Of a stretch of 64,000 bases of DNA, positions 18,380 through 26,523 are shown one piece after another. Within the stretch, counting starts at the first letter, position 1; each line of letters starts with the position of its first letter. The stretch covers positions 62,001 through 126,000 of the forward strand of contig NZ_CP163518.1 of the NCBI RefSeq assembly GCF_041080625.1. Direction: 5' to 3'. The translations under genes and the position numbers were made by a program. The DNA is from Streptomyces sp. CG1 (GTDB taxonomy: Bacteria > Actinomycetota > Actinomycetes > Streptomycetales > Streptomycetaceae). The notes under the pieces were generated by a model. That model saw only the letters and a list, made by a program, of their open reading frames with translations. It ran no database searches and had not been told where the DNA came from.

Positions 18380-18440
18380 AAAGCTCGCGGTCCGCTACGA
18401 GGCGACCGTCCTCGTCGCGGCCATCGACGAGTGGCTATGA
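18380..18440 (+). pseudogene. IS5 transposase 3' tip fused to the IS110 remnant
   Basis: The last ~20 residues, 'KLAVRYEATVLVAAIDEWL', are the C-terminus of the same IS5 subgroup seen at 5.5-6.4 kb (there '[16 protein letters not shown]'). The join with IS110 sequence is direct. The stop codon overlaps the 3' end of the GNAT gene on the other strand. Confidence 0.6.
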
Positions 18441-19013
18441 CCCGCCACACCATGATGGTGCCGTGTAACAGCGGACGGCCACCGTCTGGTGCGGACTCCA
18501 CTGCTGCTCGACTGTGGCCATCAGCTCCCAGCCCAGCCGCTCATACAGGGCTGCCGCCGCGGTATCGGATGCGACGACGTCGAGCACCGGATGCAGGCCA
18601 CGACGCTGCGCTTCCTCCACTGCTCGACCGATCAGCAGTGCACCGATCCGATGTCCCCTTGCCTGCGGCGCAACGAACAACCTGCTGACCACGGCGGTCA
18701 TACCCCGCGTCGCCCCGTTCCGCTCGCTCCACAACATCGGGGCCAGATCGTCTTCGCCGCCTTGCGACAAACTGACATGCCCAACCAGGCCGCCTTCGAG
18801 TTCGGCAACCCAGGAGCCCAGCAGGGGACCGCGTGACAGCCACTCGCCCGGCTGATCAGGCCAGTTCACCGGATAGCCGTCGCGGGCATGGACCTCCGCA
18901 AGGACCCGAACGCACTCCTCAACGTCACCATCAGCCCTCTGCCGGATCCAGCGGCTCGGCCTCTCATCAGGCACTCCGGAGCTTTCGATGTTCACTCCCG
19001 CATAGAAACACAA
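18435..19013 (-). CDS. GNAT family N-acetyltransferase
   Basis: A 192-residue protein with the GNAT fold signature: 'RQRADGDVEECVRVLAEVHA' (strand 1/helix 1), 'SWVAELEGGLVGHVSLS' (strands 2-4), acetyl-CoA pyrophosphate loop 'LFVAPQARGHRIGALLIGRA' (Q/RxxGxG/A type), then 'VASDTAAAALYERLGWELMA'. The TTG at 19013 is a weak start; GTG codons within the next 16 codons are alternatives. Acceptor substrate is not predictable. It lies tail-to-tail with the transposase chimera, whose stop it overlaps. Confidence 0.82.
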   Translation of the reverse strand: MCFYAGVNIESSGVPDERPSRWIRQRADGDVEECVRVLAEVHARDGYPVNWPDQPGEWLSRGPLLGSWVAELEGGLVGHVSLSQGGEDDLAPMLWSERNGATRGMTAVVSRLFVAPQARGHRIGALLIGRAVEEAQRRGLHPVLDVVASDTAAAALYERLGWELMATVEQQWSPHQTVAVRCYTAPSWCGGS

Positions 19014-19050
19014 GCCACAGAGTCACAACCCGCCACTTTCGACACACGCT

Positions 19051-19558
19051 CTAGCCGCCGGTCGTGCCGTCGAGCATCTCGCGCAGGATGTCCAGGTGGC
19101 CGTTGTGGCGAGCCGTCTCCTCGATGAGGTGGAGGAGGATCCAGCGCAGGTCGACGTGGAGGCCGTTGCGGACGGCTCGCTGGGGCCTGCTTGTCCAAGG
19201 CGTTCCCGGCGACCAGTTCGCGGTAGCAGGCGCTCTGTTCGGCGTATTCGTCGAGCAACTGCGTGAGCGGGAAGTCGACGGCGATACGCATCTCGCGGTC
19301 GGGGTCCTCCTCGGTCCAGGGGCCCCGGTCTTCCTCGCCGGGGAAGACCACTTGGAACCAGTAGTACTCGACCCAGCGGAGGTGGTTGATCACACCGCTC
19401 ATAGTCATCAGCGGTGAGCCCGGCAGAAGCGCCTTGCGCGCGCTCTCCGCGGAGACGCCGGCGCACTTGGCGCGGGAGGTGTCACGCGCGCAGTCGAGAA
19501 ACGTGGTCAGCTGGGTGCGCTCGTCCCACGCGGGCAGCGTGTCATCAATTCTGGTCAT
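19051..19558 (-). pseudogene. DinB/DUF664 family protein, single-base frameshift
   Basis: The N-terminal 120 residues are a DinB-like four-helix protein: 'LPAWDERTQLTTFLDCARDT', '[20 protein letters not shown]', '[20 protein letters not shown]'. After 'ALDKQA' an extra C at about 19183 shifts the frame. Removing it restores '[20 protein letters not shown]', '[20 protein letters not shown]' and a stop at 19051. The restored protein (~168 residues) has the His residues expected for the metal site, so decay is very recent or the base is a sequencing error. Family members are metal-dependent thiol S-transferase-like enzymes of unknown substrate. Confidence 0.78.
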
Positions 19559-19748
19559 CGCGCGAAGCGTCCCCGATCACCGCGACCGATGTCGAGCCAT
19601 TTGTCGACGGACCCAACCTGCTCCGCCCAACTCCTTGTCCGGCGGGTCGCTACAGCGATTCAGCGCCAGCGGGCCGCCCGGCATGATCCGCTGGACAGGC
19701 CCTAGTTAATTCAGGTTTCAACGTCCGGTTCGCGGAAATCTGGTAGGT

Positions 19749-20045
19749 ATGACCCCTCGGTATCGCCCCTATGGCGCGCATCCAGGCGGGAGGGTCATCG
19801 CTGCTGTCGCTGACGTCATGGCGTCGATCATCGGCCTGTGGATCCTGCTGTTCCTCCTGGATGCGAACCGGTCCAACAGCATGGTCCGGTTCGTTCACGA
19901 CGCGGCGACATGGCTGGCCGGCTGGGCCCAGGGCATCTTCACCTTCGACCAGGAATGGGCACGGATGGTCGCCGATTACGGTCTTGCGGCGGTCGTGTAC
20001 CTGATCGTGGGCCACGCCGTTGCGGGCCGCCTGCGCCGGTACTGA
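19749..20045 (+). CDS. Small two-helix membrane protein
   Basis: A 98-residue protein with two hydrophobic segments, 'VIAAVADVMASIIGLWILLF' and 'AAVVYLIVGHAVAGRL', separated by a loop 'NRSNSMVRFVHDAATWLAGW' and ending 'RRY'. Composition and codon use are typical of a real Streptomyces gene. No known function. It stands alone. Confidence 0.7.
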   Translation: MTPRYRPYGAHPGGRVIAAVADVMASIIGLWILLFLLDANRSNSMVRFVHDAATWLAGWAQGIFTFDQEWARMVADYGLAAVVYLIVGHAVAGRLRRY

Positions 20046-20147
20046 ACGCCCTCGGCGCAGCTACTATGCCTTCGGTTCGGGGTGACGGTGCTCTGTAGTC
20101 CACTGGCTTTACTGGACCTCTTTCCTCCTGTGCCGTGGGGATCGACG

Positions 20148-20300
20148 TCACTCCGCATCCGGTGGGACCTCGCGCAGCCGCAGGCCGATAGCCCTCGCCT
20201 CGTCCAAGACCCGGCCGCTGTGCGCGATGTAGCTCAACCGCTCGAGAACGGCTCCCCGTAGCGCACCGGGAAGCAACTCCCGGCGCCGCCCGATCGGGTG
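20148..20300 (-). pseudogene. Possible C-terminal fragment of an unknown gene
   Basis: The reverse frame ending at 20148 reads 'RRELLPGALRGAVLERLSYI' and 'AHSGRVLDEARAIGLRL'. It is helical and protein-like but cut off at about 20300, where unrelated sequence starts. Too short to identify. Confidence 0.3.
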
Positions 20301-20580
20301 TTGATGCGGTACGCCAGGCAGGACCGCCTGCTGCACATCACCGGCATCGGGCGGGCCCGCTGGCCCTACCCGCCGCCGAAGGGCACGTCACAGCGGTGGC
20401 TTGAGGCGTCGGAGGCCCGAAAGGGCCAGATGCGGGAGCGGTGGGGTAAGCCGGACGACTGGAATCCCCCGCCCGCCGCGCACACGAACGGCCTACCGCT
20501 GGTCGGGCCACGCGTCCAGGACGACGCCGCTGTACGCGGCGGCCATGGCCGCGACGCCCTCAGCGCGGGTCACCGCCGAA
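20301..20580 (+). pseudogene. Possible fragment of a small plasmid/phage-type protein
   Basis: The plus frame contains 'HITGIGRARWPYPPPKGTSQ' and 'RWLEASEARKGQMRERWGKP', protein-like and unlike the shadows around it, then degenerates after about 20500. No family recognised and no convincing start. Confidence 0.25.
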
Positions 20581-20697
20581 CCGGGGCCAAACCGGGGCCG
20601 AGCAGAGCTGGCGGACCGTCCGCCTCGACCCGCGTGAACCGCTCGCTCGAAGCCGAGGCAGGCGACCTGTTCCCAGATTCCCTCCAGCAGCCCGCCG

Positions 20698-21042
20698 TCA
20701 CGGCGTATTCACGGCCCGGGCCCTGCGCCGCCATTCCCACCGGGCCATCAGGGAGAACGCGACCGTGGCACACAGCGCGAAGACGGCGATGACCGCCTCG
20801 AGCGCACCGCTGCCCAGGTCGGGGTCAACACCGAGGAGCGCTTCGATCCAGCCGGGCCGCACCAGCAACAGGACGAAGGCCAAGGCACTGAGGAACGCCC
20901 CGGCCGTCTCCACCCATCCCCGCACACCCATCACCGGCCTCGCCTCCCGGCCCTCCGAGGTGACCACACCCCCCTCTCCCTCTATCGACTGCGGGGCCGC
21001 CGCGGCGCCCCCTCCGCCGTGACGCAACCTGATCCGAGCCAT
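20698..21042 (-). CDS. Hypothetical membrane protein, two helices
   Basis: ATG at 21042 is preceded by an AGGAGGA site at ideal spacing, which decides the start. The 114-residue protein has a charged N-terminus, then hydrophobic helices 'AGAFLSALAFVLLLVRPGWI' and 'AVIAVFALCATVAFSLMARW', with basic residues between and after. Unknown function; resembles short actinomycete membrane proteins of ~100 residues. Confidence 0.65.
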   Translation of the reverse strand: MARIRLRHGGGGAAAAPQSIEGEGGVVTSEGREARPVMGVRGWVETAGAFLSALAFVLLLVRPGWIEALLGVDPDLGSGALEAVIAVFALCATVAFSLMARWEWRRRARAVNTP

Positions 21043-21429
21043 GGGAATCCTCCTCCTGGATGTCCAGTACCGGCTGGTGGCTGACCAGATCAGCGGTTGA
21101 CGACTGATCCGCAAGACCACCGTTGCCTGCCGGCGCGAGTCCGGTCCGTGTAGCCGCCACAGCGAACGGCCGCGGCCCCGCGACCCACCACGTGACCGGT
21201 CAGCAGGCAACCGGCCCCGGTCACCCACCACGGTGGCGCCAGCGTGAGACACCGAGGCAGAGCGCGAGGAGGGGCGCTCGAAGCACTCACCAGAGGCCCG
21301 CAACCTCCACGCGAAAAAGCGGGTGCCGGTGAGACATCCGAAGCGTTCGACCACTGATTTGCCGCAACGCCGTTCGGTGACCCCGCCGCTGACAGCATGT
21401 CCACCCCCGGCAGCGGTGCAAGCAGCACC
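21043..21429. other. Gene-free stretch
   Basis: Contains the ribosome site and presumably the promoter of the small membrane protein gene read leftward. The remaining frames are shadow-like, with no domain seen up to the helicase-associated fragment. Confidence 0.3.
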
Positions 21430-21589
21430 CCCTGCGCCAGCCGTCAGCCGCTCCCACGCCGAAACGCTCCCGGACGGGAGTGAAGTCCGCCCGGGGGTGT
21501 TCCTGACGAACACCAAGGGCCGCCGGGCGACGCTGAGTGAGGACCAGCTGCAGCGGCTGGCTGGCCTCGGCCTGGAATGGGCGGCCTAG
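21430..21589 (+). pseudogene. Helicase-associated (HA) domain C-terminal fragment
   Basis: The last ~45 residues of this frame, 'ETLPDGSEVRPGVFLTNTKG' then 'RRATLSEDQLQRLAGLGLEW', match the repeated HA domain at the C-terminus of actinomycete DEAD-like helicases common on plasmids and chromosome arms. The helicase motor is absent, and sequence before about 21430 does not match. Remnant only. Confidence 0.6.
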
Positions 21590-21747
21590 GCGCTGAACAC
21601 GGTGTAACCGGCTGGGCCGCGTGGGGACACCCTGCCCACCCCTGGTCCCCAGCGTCATTCTCAATACAACTGCGGGATTCTCATCGGCCTTGCGACACTA
21701 GAGTTCAAGGCCCTGATCGACATGGAAGAAGCACTCCGAGGCACCTC

Positions 21748-22190
21748 TCAGTCATCTACAGCTTCGCAGGCCACAGCAATCCCATCCTCGGAAACCTCGA
21801 CCGGCGGCGGCAGTGGCTCGGTGGGGTCGCGGATCTCGTCTGGCCAGCGCATGGTGTGCAGGACCAGGACATCGTCGCGGACGCGGAGCAGGCCCAGTCT
21901 CTCCCGCCCGGACCTGGCGCACTTCGCGACGGCCACCGTGCTGGACCTGCCGAGGGCCTTGGACGAGGAGTTTGTACGGCTTGGCCACGACCGGGCTGCA
22001 GGATTGAAGGTAGTACCCCTCGGCGATCTTCGACGGGTCGATCGACGCGAGCGGCACAAAGGCGTCGATCTCGATCGCCTTGGCCATCGGCAGCGGTAGG
22101 TTTCTCAGCTCTTCGTCCGTGATCGGAATGACCTGCGTCTTTGACAGCCCGTAGCCCTTGCCGATCTCGGACTGGTCGACTTCTCCGATC
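21748..22190 (-). pseudogene. Ku (non-homologous end-joining) remnant
   Basis: The reverse strand gives the middle of a bacterial Ku: 'IGEVDQSEIGKGYGLSKTQV', 'IPITDEELRNLPLPMAKAIE', 'IDAFVPLASIDPSKIAEGYY', then after a frameshift near 21985 'RERLGLLRVRDDVLVLHTMR', 'WPDEIRDPTEPLPPPVEVSE'. Ku binds DNA ends and recruits LigD. The N-terminal part of the ring and the C-terminal tail are missing, and the left and right edges join unrelated DNA, so it is non-functional. Streptomyces usually carry several Ku genes, some near chromosome ends. Confidence 0.8.
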
Positions 22191-22346
22191 TAGCGAACGC
22201 GGCCCGGCTCAGGTGGAAGTTGGCGACAAGAAACTCCACGCTGGTGCTGTCCATCCCGGTGGAGCTGCTGTACTTCCTGGAACGGGGTGCCCAGCAGCCC
22301 GCGCCGATCGGTGACGGAGAGCTCCCTTCCGGCTAGCGTGCCCGGC

Positions 22347-22940
22347 ATGTGCAGCAGCTGGTTGATCGCTTTGGCCGCGGTGGCCCGCCGTAGCGGGCTG
22401 CGGGCCGCGACGCGGGTGGCCGCGCACCTGATGCCGGCCCACAAGGCGCTGCGGCAGGCGGACGCGGACCGGGAACGGGCGCACCGTCAGGCGGCGCTCC
22501 TTCGCGCCGAGGACCTGCTGGAACATCTCGACCGAGACGATCCCCTGCACAAGCCGCTGCTGCGGTGGCTGGAGCAGGTCCGCGCGGCGACCGCGCGAGG
22601 CGACCGTCTCGCGGCCGCTCCGGCCGAGGTGCCGGTTCAGATGCAGGCGACACGGCGACCAGTCCGCCTGCATCTGGTTCCGCATGCCTACGGCGTACCA
22701 GCCAACGCGTACGCCGTTCACCAGGCCCGACGAAGACCCGCACCCTCCGACGCCGAAGTCAGTAAGGCAGTACCCCGACGCACGGACCTGTGGTGTCCGC
22801 GGTGCCGACCTGTCGGCCACCGCGGCGAGTGGTCCGGTTGTCGTGCCGATAATCTTGTGCTCGTTGGGGGGCCGAGCGGGGCCGCCCGGTGGTCTGTGGA
22901 CCACGGGCACGCGGTGTACGCGTCCCGGCGGGCGAGGGGG
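22347..22940 (+). other. Open frame continuous with the downstream kinase; possible remnant
   Basis: This stretch stays open in the same frame as the kinase for about 200 codons. Its first part, 'RVAAHLMPAHKALRQADADR' and 'LLRAEDLLEHLDRDDPLHKP', is helical and looks coding. The second part (after about 22700) is Arg/Pro/Cys-rich and less convincing. It is probably a small helical protein fragment whose stop was lost, running by chance into the kinase. A true N-terminal extension is less likely, because a kinase start with normal features lies at 22941-22953. Confidence 0.3.
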
Positions 22941-24539
22941 ATGTTGAGGCCGATGGGTGACGACACTACGGGTGGGGCGGGCGCCGGATTGCGCACGGTG
23001 GGCCACGGCAGGTACATGCTGCGGCAGCTACTGGGCCAGGGCGGGATGGCCGCCGTCCACCTTGCACACGACTCCGTGCTGGAGCGCCCGGTGGCGGTCA
23101 AGACGCTCCACACCGGCCTGGGCCACGAGCCGTCGTTCCGCGAGCGGTTCCGCCGCGAGGCACAGGCGGTGGCGCGGCTGAGCCACACCAACATCGTGGC
23201 GGTGTTCGACAGCGGTGAAGACGTCGCTTCGGACACCGGCCCGGTGCCGTACATCGTCATGGAGTACGTCGAGGGCGCGTCGCTGGCCGCACTGCTCCGA
23301 GAGGAGATCGACAAGCACGGCGCGATGCCCTGCGACCGTGCTCTGAGGATCACCGCGGATGTGCTCTCGGCGCTGGCCGCCTCCCATGAACAGGGCCTGG
23401 TCCACAGGGACATCAAGCCGGGCAATGTGATGGTCACCCCGCGCGGGGTGGTGAAGGTGATGGACTTCGGCATCGCCCGCGCACTGCAGCCCGGGGTGAC
23501 GTCCATGACGCAGACAGGTGCGGTGGTGGGCACGCCCCAGTACCTTTCGCCGGAGCAGGCGCTGGGCAGGAGCATCGATGCCCGAACCGACCTGTACTCG
23601 GTGGGCTGCATGCTGTTCGAACTTCTCACCGGGCGGCCGCCGTTCGACGGGGACACGGCCTTCTCCATCGCCTATAAGCACATCCAGGAGCAGCCGCCCG
23701 CGCCGTCCAGCATGAACCAGGCGATCAGCCCCGCGGTGGACGCCCTGGTGGCCCGGGCGCTGAGCAAGGACCCGGCGCTCCGCTTCCCCACCGCCGAGGC
23801 GATGCGGGATGAGGTGGAGCGGGTGCTGTCCGGCCTGCAGGGCGGCGTGAAGTCGCCGCACGGAGCGGTGCCGGGCCTCAGGGCTGTCACACCGGCGAAG
23901 CACCCGCGGCGCCGACGTGTCGCATATGCCGCCGGTGTGGCCGTGGTCTTCGCGGCCGGTGGAACGGCCGCGTCCCAGCTCTTGCCGGATCACACTGGGC
24001 CCGCCAAGGTTTCGCAGAGCAAGCCGTCCGGGGAGCGAAGCAGCCGGGCATCCGGAGGCTTCACCGCGGCGTCACCGTGGCGGCTCGTCGTCAGCGACCA
24101 GATCGGGGGCCAGGACACTGGCTGCACCGTTACGCTGACCAACACCAGTACCGGTCAGCAGCAGGTTTTTGAGAACTACGGCACCAAGTCGTTCCTGGCA
24201 CACACCTCAGGACCGTTTCGCTGGGCGGCCAACAACCCGGGCTGCCAGGTGGTCCACCGATCCGGAGCGGGAGCGGCGGTACCGCCCTTCACCCGGGAGT
24301 ACGGCACGGGCGACACCGAAGCCTTCAGTGCGCGGGGGCCGATATCCGTGAGGGTGTTGGACTTCAACGGTGCCGGCGACTGCAGGCTTGATCTACGCGA
24401 CGCTGCGAACGGAGAGGCCGTCGACCTGGGTACAGTCCCCCAAGGCGGCGGCCCGCTCAAGCTCGACCCGAGCGGACACTCCCTGGTCTACCTCGCTGAT
24501 CTGCAGTGCAGTGTGAAGGTCACCGCTGCCCGCCGATAA
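22941..24539 (+). CDS. Membrane Ser/Thr protein kinase (Hanks type, PknB-like) with unique extracellular domain
   Basis: The kinase domain spans residues ~22-295: glycine loop 'LLGQGGMAAVHLAHD', catalytic Lys in 'PVAVKTL', 'VHRDIKPGNVMV', 'VMDFGIARAL', activation-loop end 'GTPQYLSPEQALG'. All catalytic residues are present. A juxtamembrane basic segment precedes one helix, 'VAYAAGVAVVFAAGGTAASQ', followed by a ~190-residue secreted domain. That domain has paired cysteines ('TGCTVTL', 'NNPGCQVV', 'AGDCRLDL', 'DLQCSVKV') and no PASTA repeats. ATG 22941 and 22953 are both plausible. The extracellular domain probably senses an unknown ligand. Confidence 0.9.
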   Translation: MLRPMGDDTTGGAGAGLRTVGHGRYMLRQLLGQGGMAAVHLAHDSVLERPVAVKTLHTGLGHEPSFRERFRREAQAVARLSHTNIVAVFDSGEDVASDTGPVPYIVMEYVEGASLAALLREEIDKHGAMPCDRALRITADVLSALAASHEQGLVHRDIKPGNVMVTPRGVVKVMDFGIARALQPGVTSMTQTGAVVGTPQYLSPEQALGRSIDARTDLYSVGCMLFELLTGRPPFDGDTAFSIAYKHIQEQPPAPSSMNQAISPAVDALVARALSKDPALRFPTAEAMRDEVERVLSGLQGGVKSPHGAVPGLRAVTPAKHPRRRRVAYAAGVAVVFAAGGTAASQLLPDHTGPAKVSQSKPSGERSSRASGGFTAASPWRLVVSDQIGGQDTGCTVTLTNTSTGQQQVFENYGTKSFLAHTSGPFRWAANNPGCQVVHRSGAGAAVPPFTREYGTGDTEAFSARGPISVRVLDFNGAGDCRLDLRDAANGEAVDLGTVPQGGGPLKLDPSGHSLVYLADLQCSVKVTAARR

Positions 24540-24768
24540 GAGCTGACCGGAGACGGCGCAGGGCTCCCTTCGTACGCACGACAGGCATTAACGCGCTTCA
24601 CCTGACCCCGGACCGGACCCGCACGAGTCCGCGGGTGCCGATGAATCACCCAGACGTCAGGCATGCCCATCACCATCGCAGACGACCATGCCCACGGATC
24701 TCGGCCGGGTGGTGCTGGCCTCAACAAGGCGCAGCTGGGCCGGGGCGCTGGCGTGGTACGGCCGGTGG
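24540..24768. other. Short gene-free stretch after the kinase
   Basis: No coding sequence supported on either strand. No strong terminator hairpin was seen directly after the kinase stop. Confidence 0.3.
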
Positions 24769-24945
24769 TCACCGGCGGGCGGTCTCCAGCTGGTCGCGCG
24801 CGACGTCGTCGCTGTCGCCGCCGGTCGGAGAGCAGTCCCACTCGGCGGCGACGGTGCCGGTCTCCCGGTAGCGGGCGAGCGCGTCCTGGTCCACGTTGCC
24901 GTCGGCTTCGGCAAACCAGATCTCCGGCAGGCGAGCCAATGTCAT
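24769..24945 (-). CDS. Possible small protein, 58 residues
   Basis: From ATG 24945 the frame reads 'MTLARLPEIWFAEADGNVDQ', 'DALARYRETGTVAAEWDCSP' and ends 'ARDQLETARR'. The balanced, acidic composition is protein-like. No family recognised and no strong ribosome site, so it could also be a fragment of a longer lost gene. Confidence 0.3.
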   Translation of the reverse strand: MTLARLPEIWFAEADGNVDQDALARYRETGTVAAEWDCSPTGGDSDDVARDQLETARR

Positions 24946-25107
24946 CGCTCTCCGGGCTTCCGTCAATTTGCGTCCTTCAACACGTCGAACTTCGTAACTA
25001 CGGCCTCCTCTGCAGGGCGTGCTGCCTGTCATCGCCCCCGTACGCGCTGCCGGAGCCCCACTTCCCATCCGGGCCGCACTCCGCAGCGGAGGTCGTGGCT
25101 GAGGGCG

Positions 25108-25678
25108 TCACAGATCCGCGCTACCTGTCGGCGAGCGGAGGCCGCGAGCAGCAAGGCCGCGGGGTAGGACGGCCGGGCCTCGGGCTGCTGCAGTCCGTTC
25201 ACCTGCGCCCGTCCAAAGACCACCAGGCTCCTTCACAGCGGCGCAGAATCTCTCGATCGTGGCCCGCACGTGTGCTGCCTGGTCCCACTCAGCACCGTAC
25301 TCGCCTGCGGGCGCACGCCAGTTACGTACGAGGTGTTCCGCCACCTCGGCGACGTCGTCCGGCGCTGCGAAGACCCGGTGCAGCGCGGTAAGCGGTCGGC
25401 GGGGTCGCGATGGACGGCCCGGCCCCGGGCAGGACGTAGTCCCAGCCTTTCTCTTCCTCCCAGCGGAAGCGGAGACCGCCCACCCCGGCGGTACGGCTGG
25501 TGTCCCACACGAGCACGATGTACATCGTGTCCCCGTGCTGGGGGTAGGTGCGGTCGGCGCGGACGGTGCCCGGCGGGATGCCGCGCCCGGTGAGGGCTTC
25601 GTCGACGGCCTGAGGGTAGGGCCAGTGCGGCAGCTGCTGTGCCGCACCGGGCCCCAGCCCAGGCGGGTTCAGGATCAC
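25108..25678 (-). pseudogene. DUF6292-like protein, frameshifted
   Basis: ATG 25678 starts 'MILNPPGLGPGAAQQLPHWP', then 'DTMYIVLVWDTSRTAGVGGL' and 'RFRWEEEKGWDYVLPGAGPS', resembling the small DUF6292 family of Streptomyces accessory elements. Near 25405 the coding continues in another frame: 'PLTALHRVFAAPDDVAEVAE', 'HLVRNWRAPAGEYGAEWDQA', 'AHVRATIERFCAAV'. One indel would restore a ~155-residue protein. The tail after 25215 looks unrelated. Confidence 0.6.
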
Positions 25679-25705
25679 GGCTCACCTCCGTGAGCATGGG
25701 CGGGT

Positions 25706-26520
25706 CACGAGGCGCGGCGGAAGGCAGCGGCAGGGCCGATCGCGCCGGGGCCGAACCTGGCACGGATGCGGTCGATGGCCGCTTCGGCGACCAGGCGGTC
25801 CTCGCGGGCGCCGTTCAGGCTGATCTGCTGGGCAACCTGCCCGGCACCGACGAGATCCTCGCCCTTGAGGACGATGCCGGTCAGACGAGCGCGTTGCAGG
25901 CCGCAGCGGCCACCAGCTGGTACACCACGGTGCGCAGGTCTTCGTCATGCCCGATGGTTCAGGTATCCGGCGGCTCCTGTCCCAGCTGGTGCCGCCCGCG
26001 AACTTCAGCGTCAGGGTGAGCGCTTGGGCGGCCTGCTCATGTCGGCGCAGCATGAGCCCGAGCTGGACGACCACGTCCAGCAGGGCGGCCCGGACGGGCG
26101 CGCCGTCCGGAGTGTGGTGAGCAAAGCGGTGGCGTACGGCGGCGGAAGCGGGCAGCGCGCGGGACAACTGGAAGGGTGTCGATGCCTTGGGCCCGGTCGG
26201 CGGCGAGGCGGCCGGACAGACGACGGCGAGCAGGCCGACGCTGTGGATGCCGTAGTCACACAGCACGGCGGCCTGACAGGGTCTGATCCCGTGCAGGGCC
26301 TGAACCGGCAGCGGCCCGAGCCAGTCAGCGACCTGATCCGGGGCGATGGCAAGGACGCCTCCGGGGGCCGGGATCTGGGCGGAGGCGGTCGCGGCGACCG
26401 TGATCGTGGGACCGATACCGATCCGGAGGTCGACACCGGGGCAAGAGACGGACCTGACGCGCAGGATCTCCCCCAGATGACGGGCGTCGGTGCCGTGGTG
26501 GCGCATCCAGGATCCGTCCC
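25706..26520 (-). pseudogene. Y-family DNA polymerase (DinB/ImuB-like) remnant
   Basis: The reverse strand carries the C-terminal two thirds of an actinomycete Y-family polymerase-like protein: 'VDLRIGIGPTITVAATASAQ', 'VADWLGPLPVQALHGIRPCQ' (helix-hairpin-helix region), 'RAALLDVVVQLGLMLRRHEQ', 'ALTLTLKFAGGTSWDRSRRI'. Frames then break near 25955; later pieces recover 'AIDRIRARFGPGAIGPAAAF' up to 'RRAS' with stop 25706-25708. The N-terminal palm is missing; the sequence begins abruptly next to the P450 3' end. It is non-functional. Confidence 0.72.
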
Positions 26521-26523
26521 CGA

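Noticed and set aside
20040..20130. Imperfect inverted repeat around TAGTCCA...TGGACC as a terminator
   Set aside because: Arms are only about 6 bp with a long loop; too weak to call.
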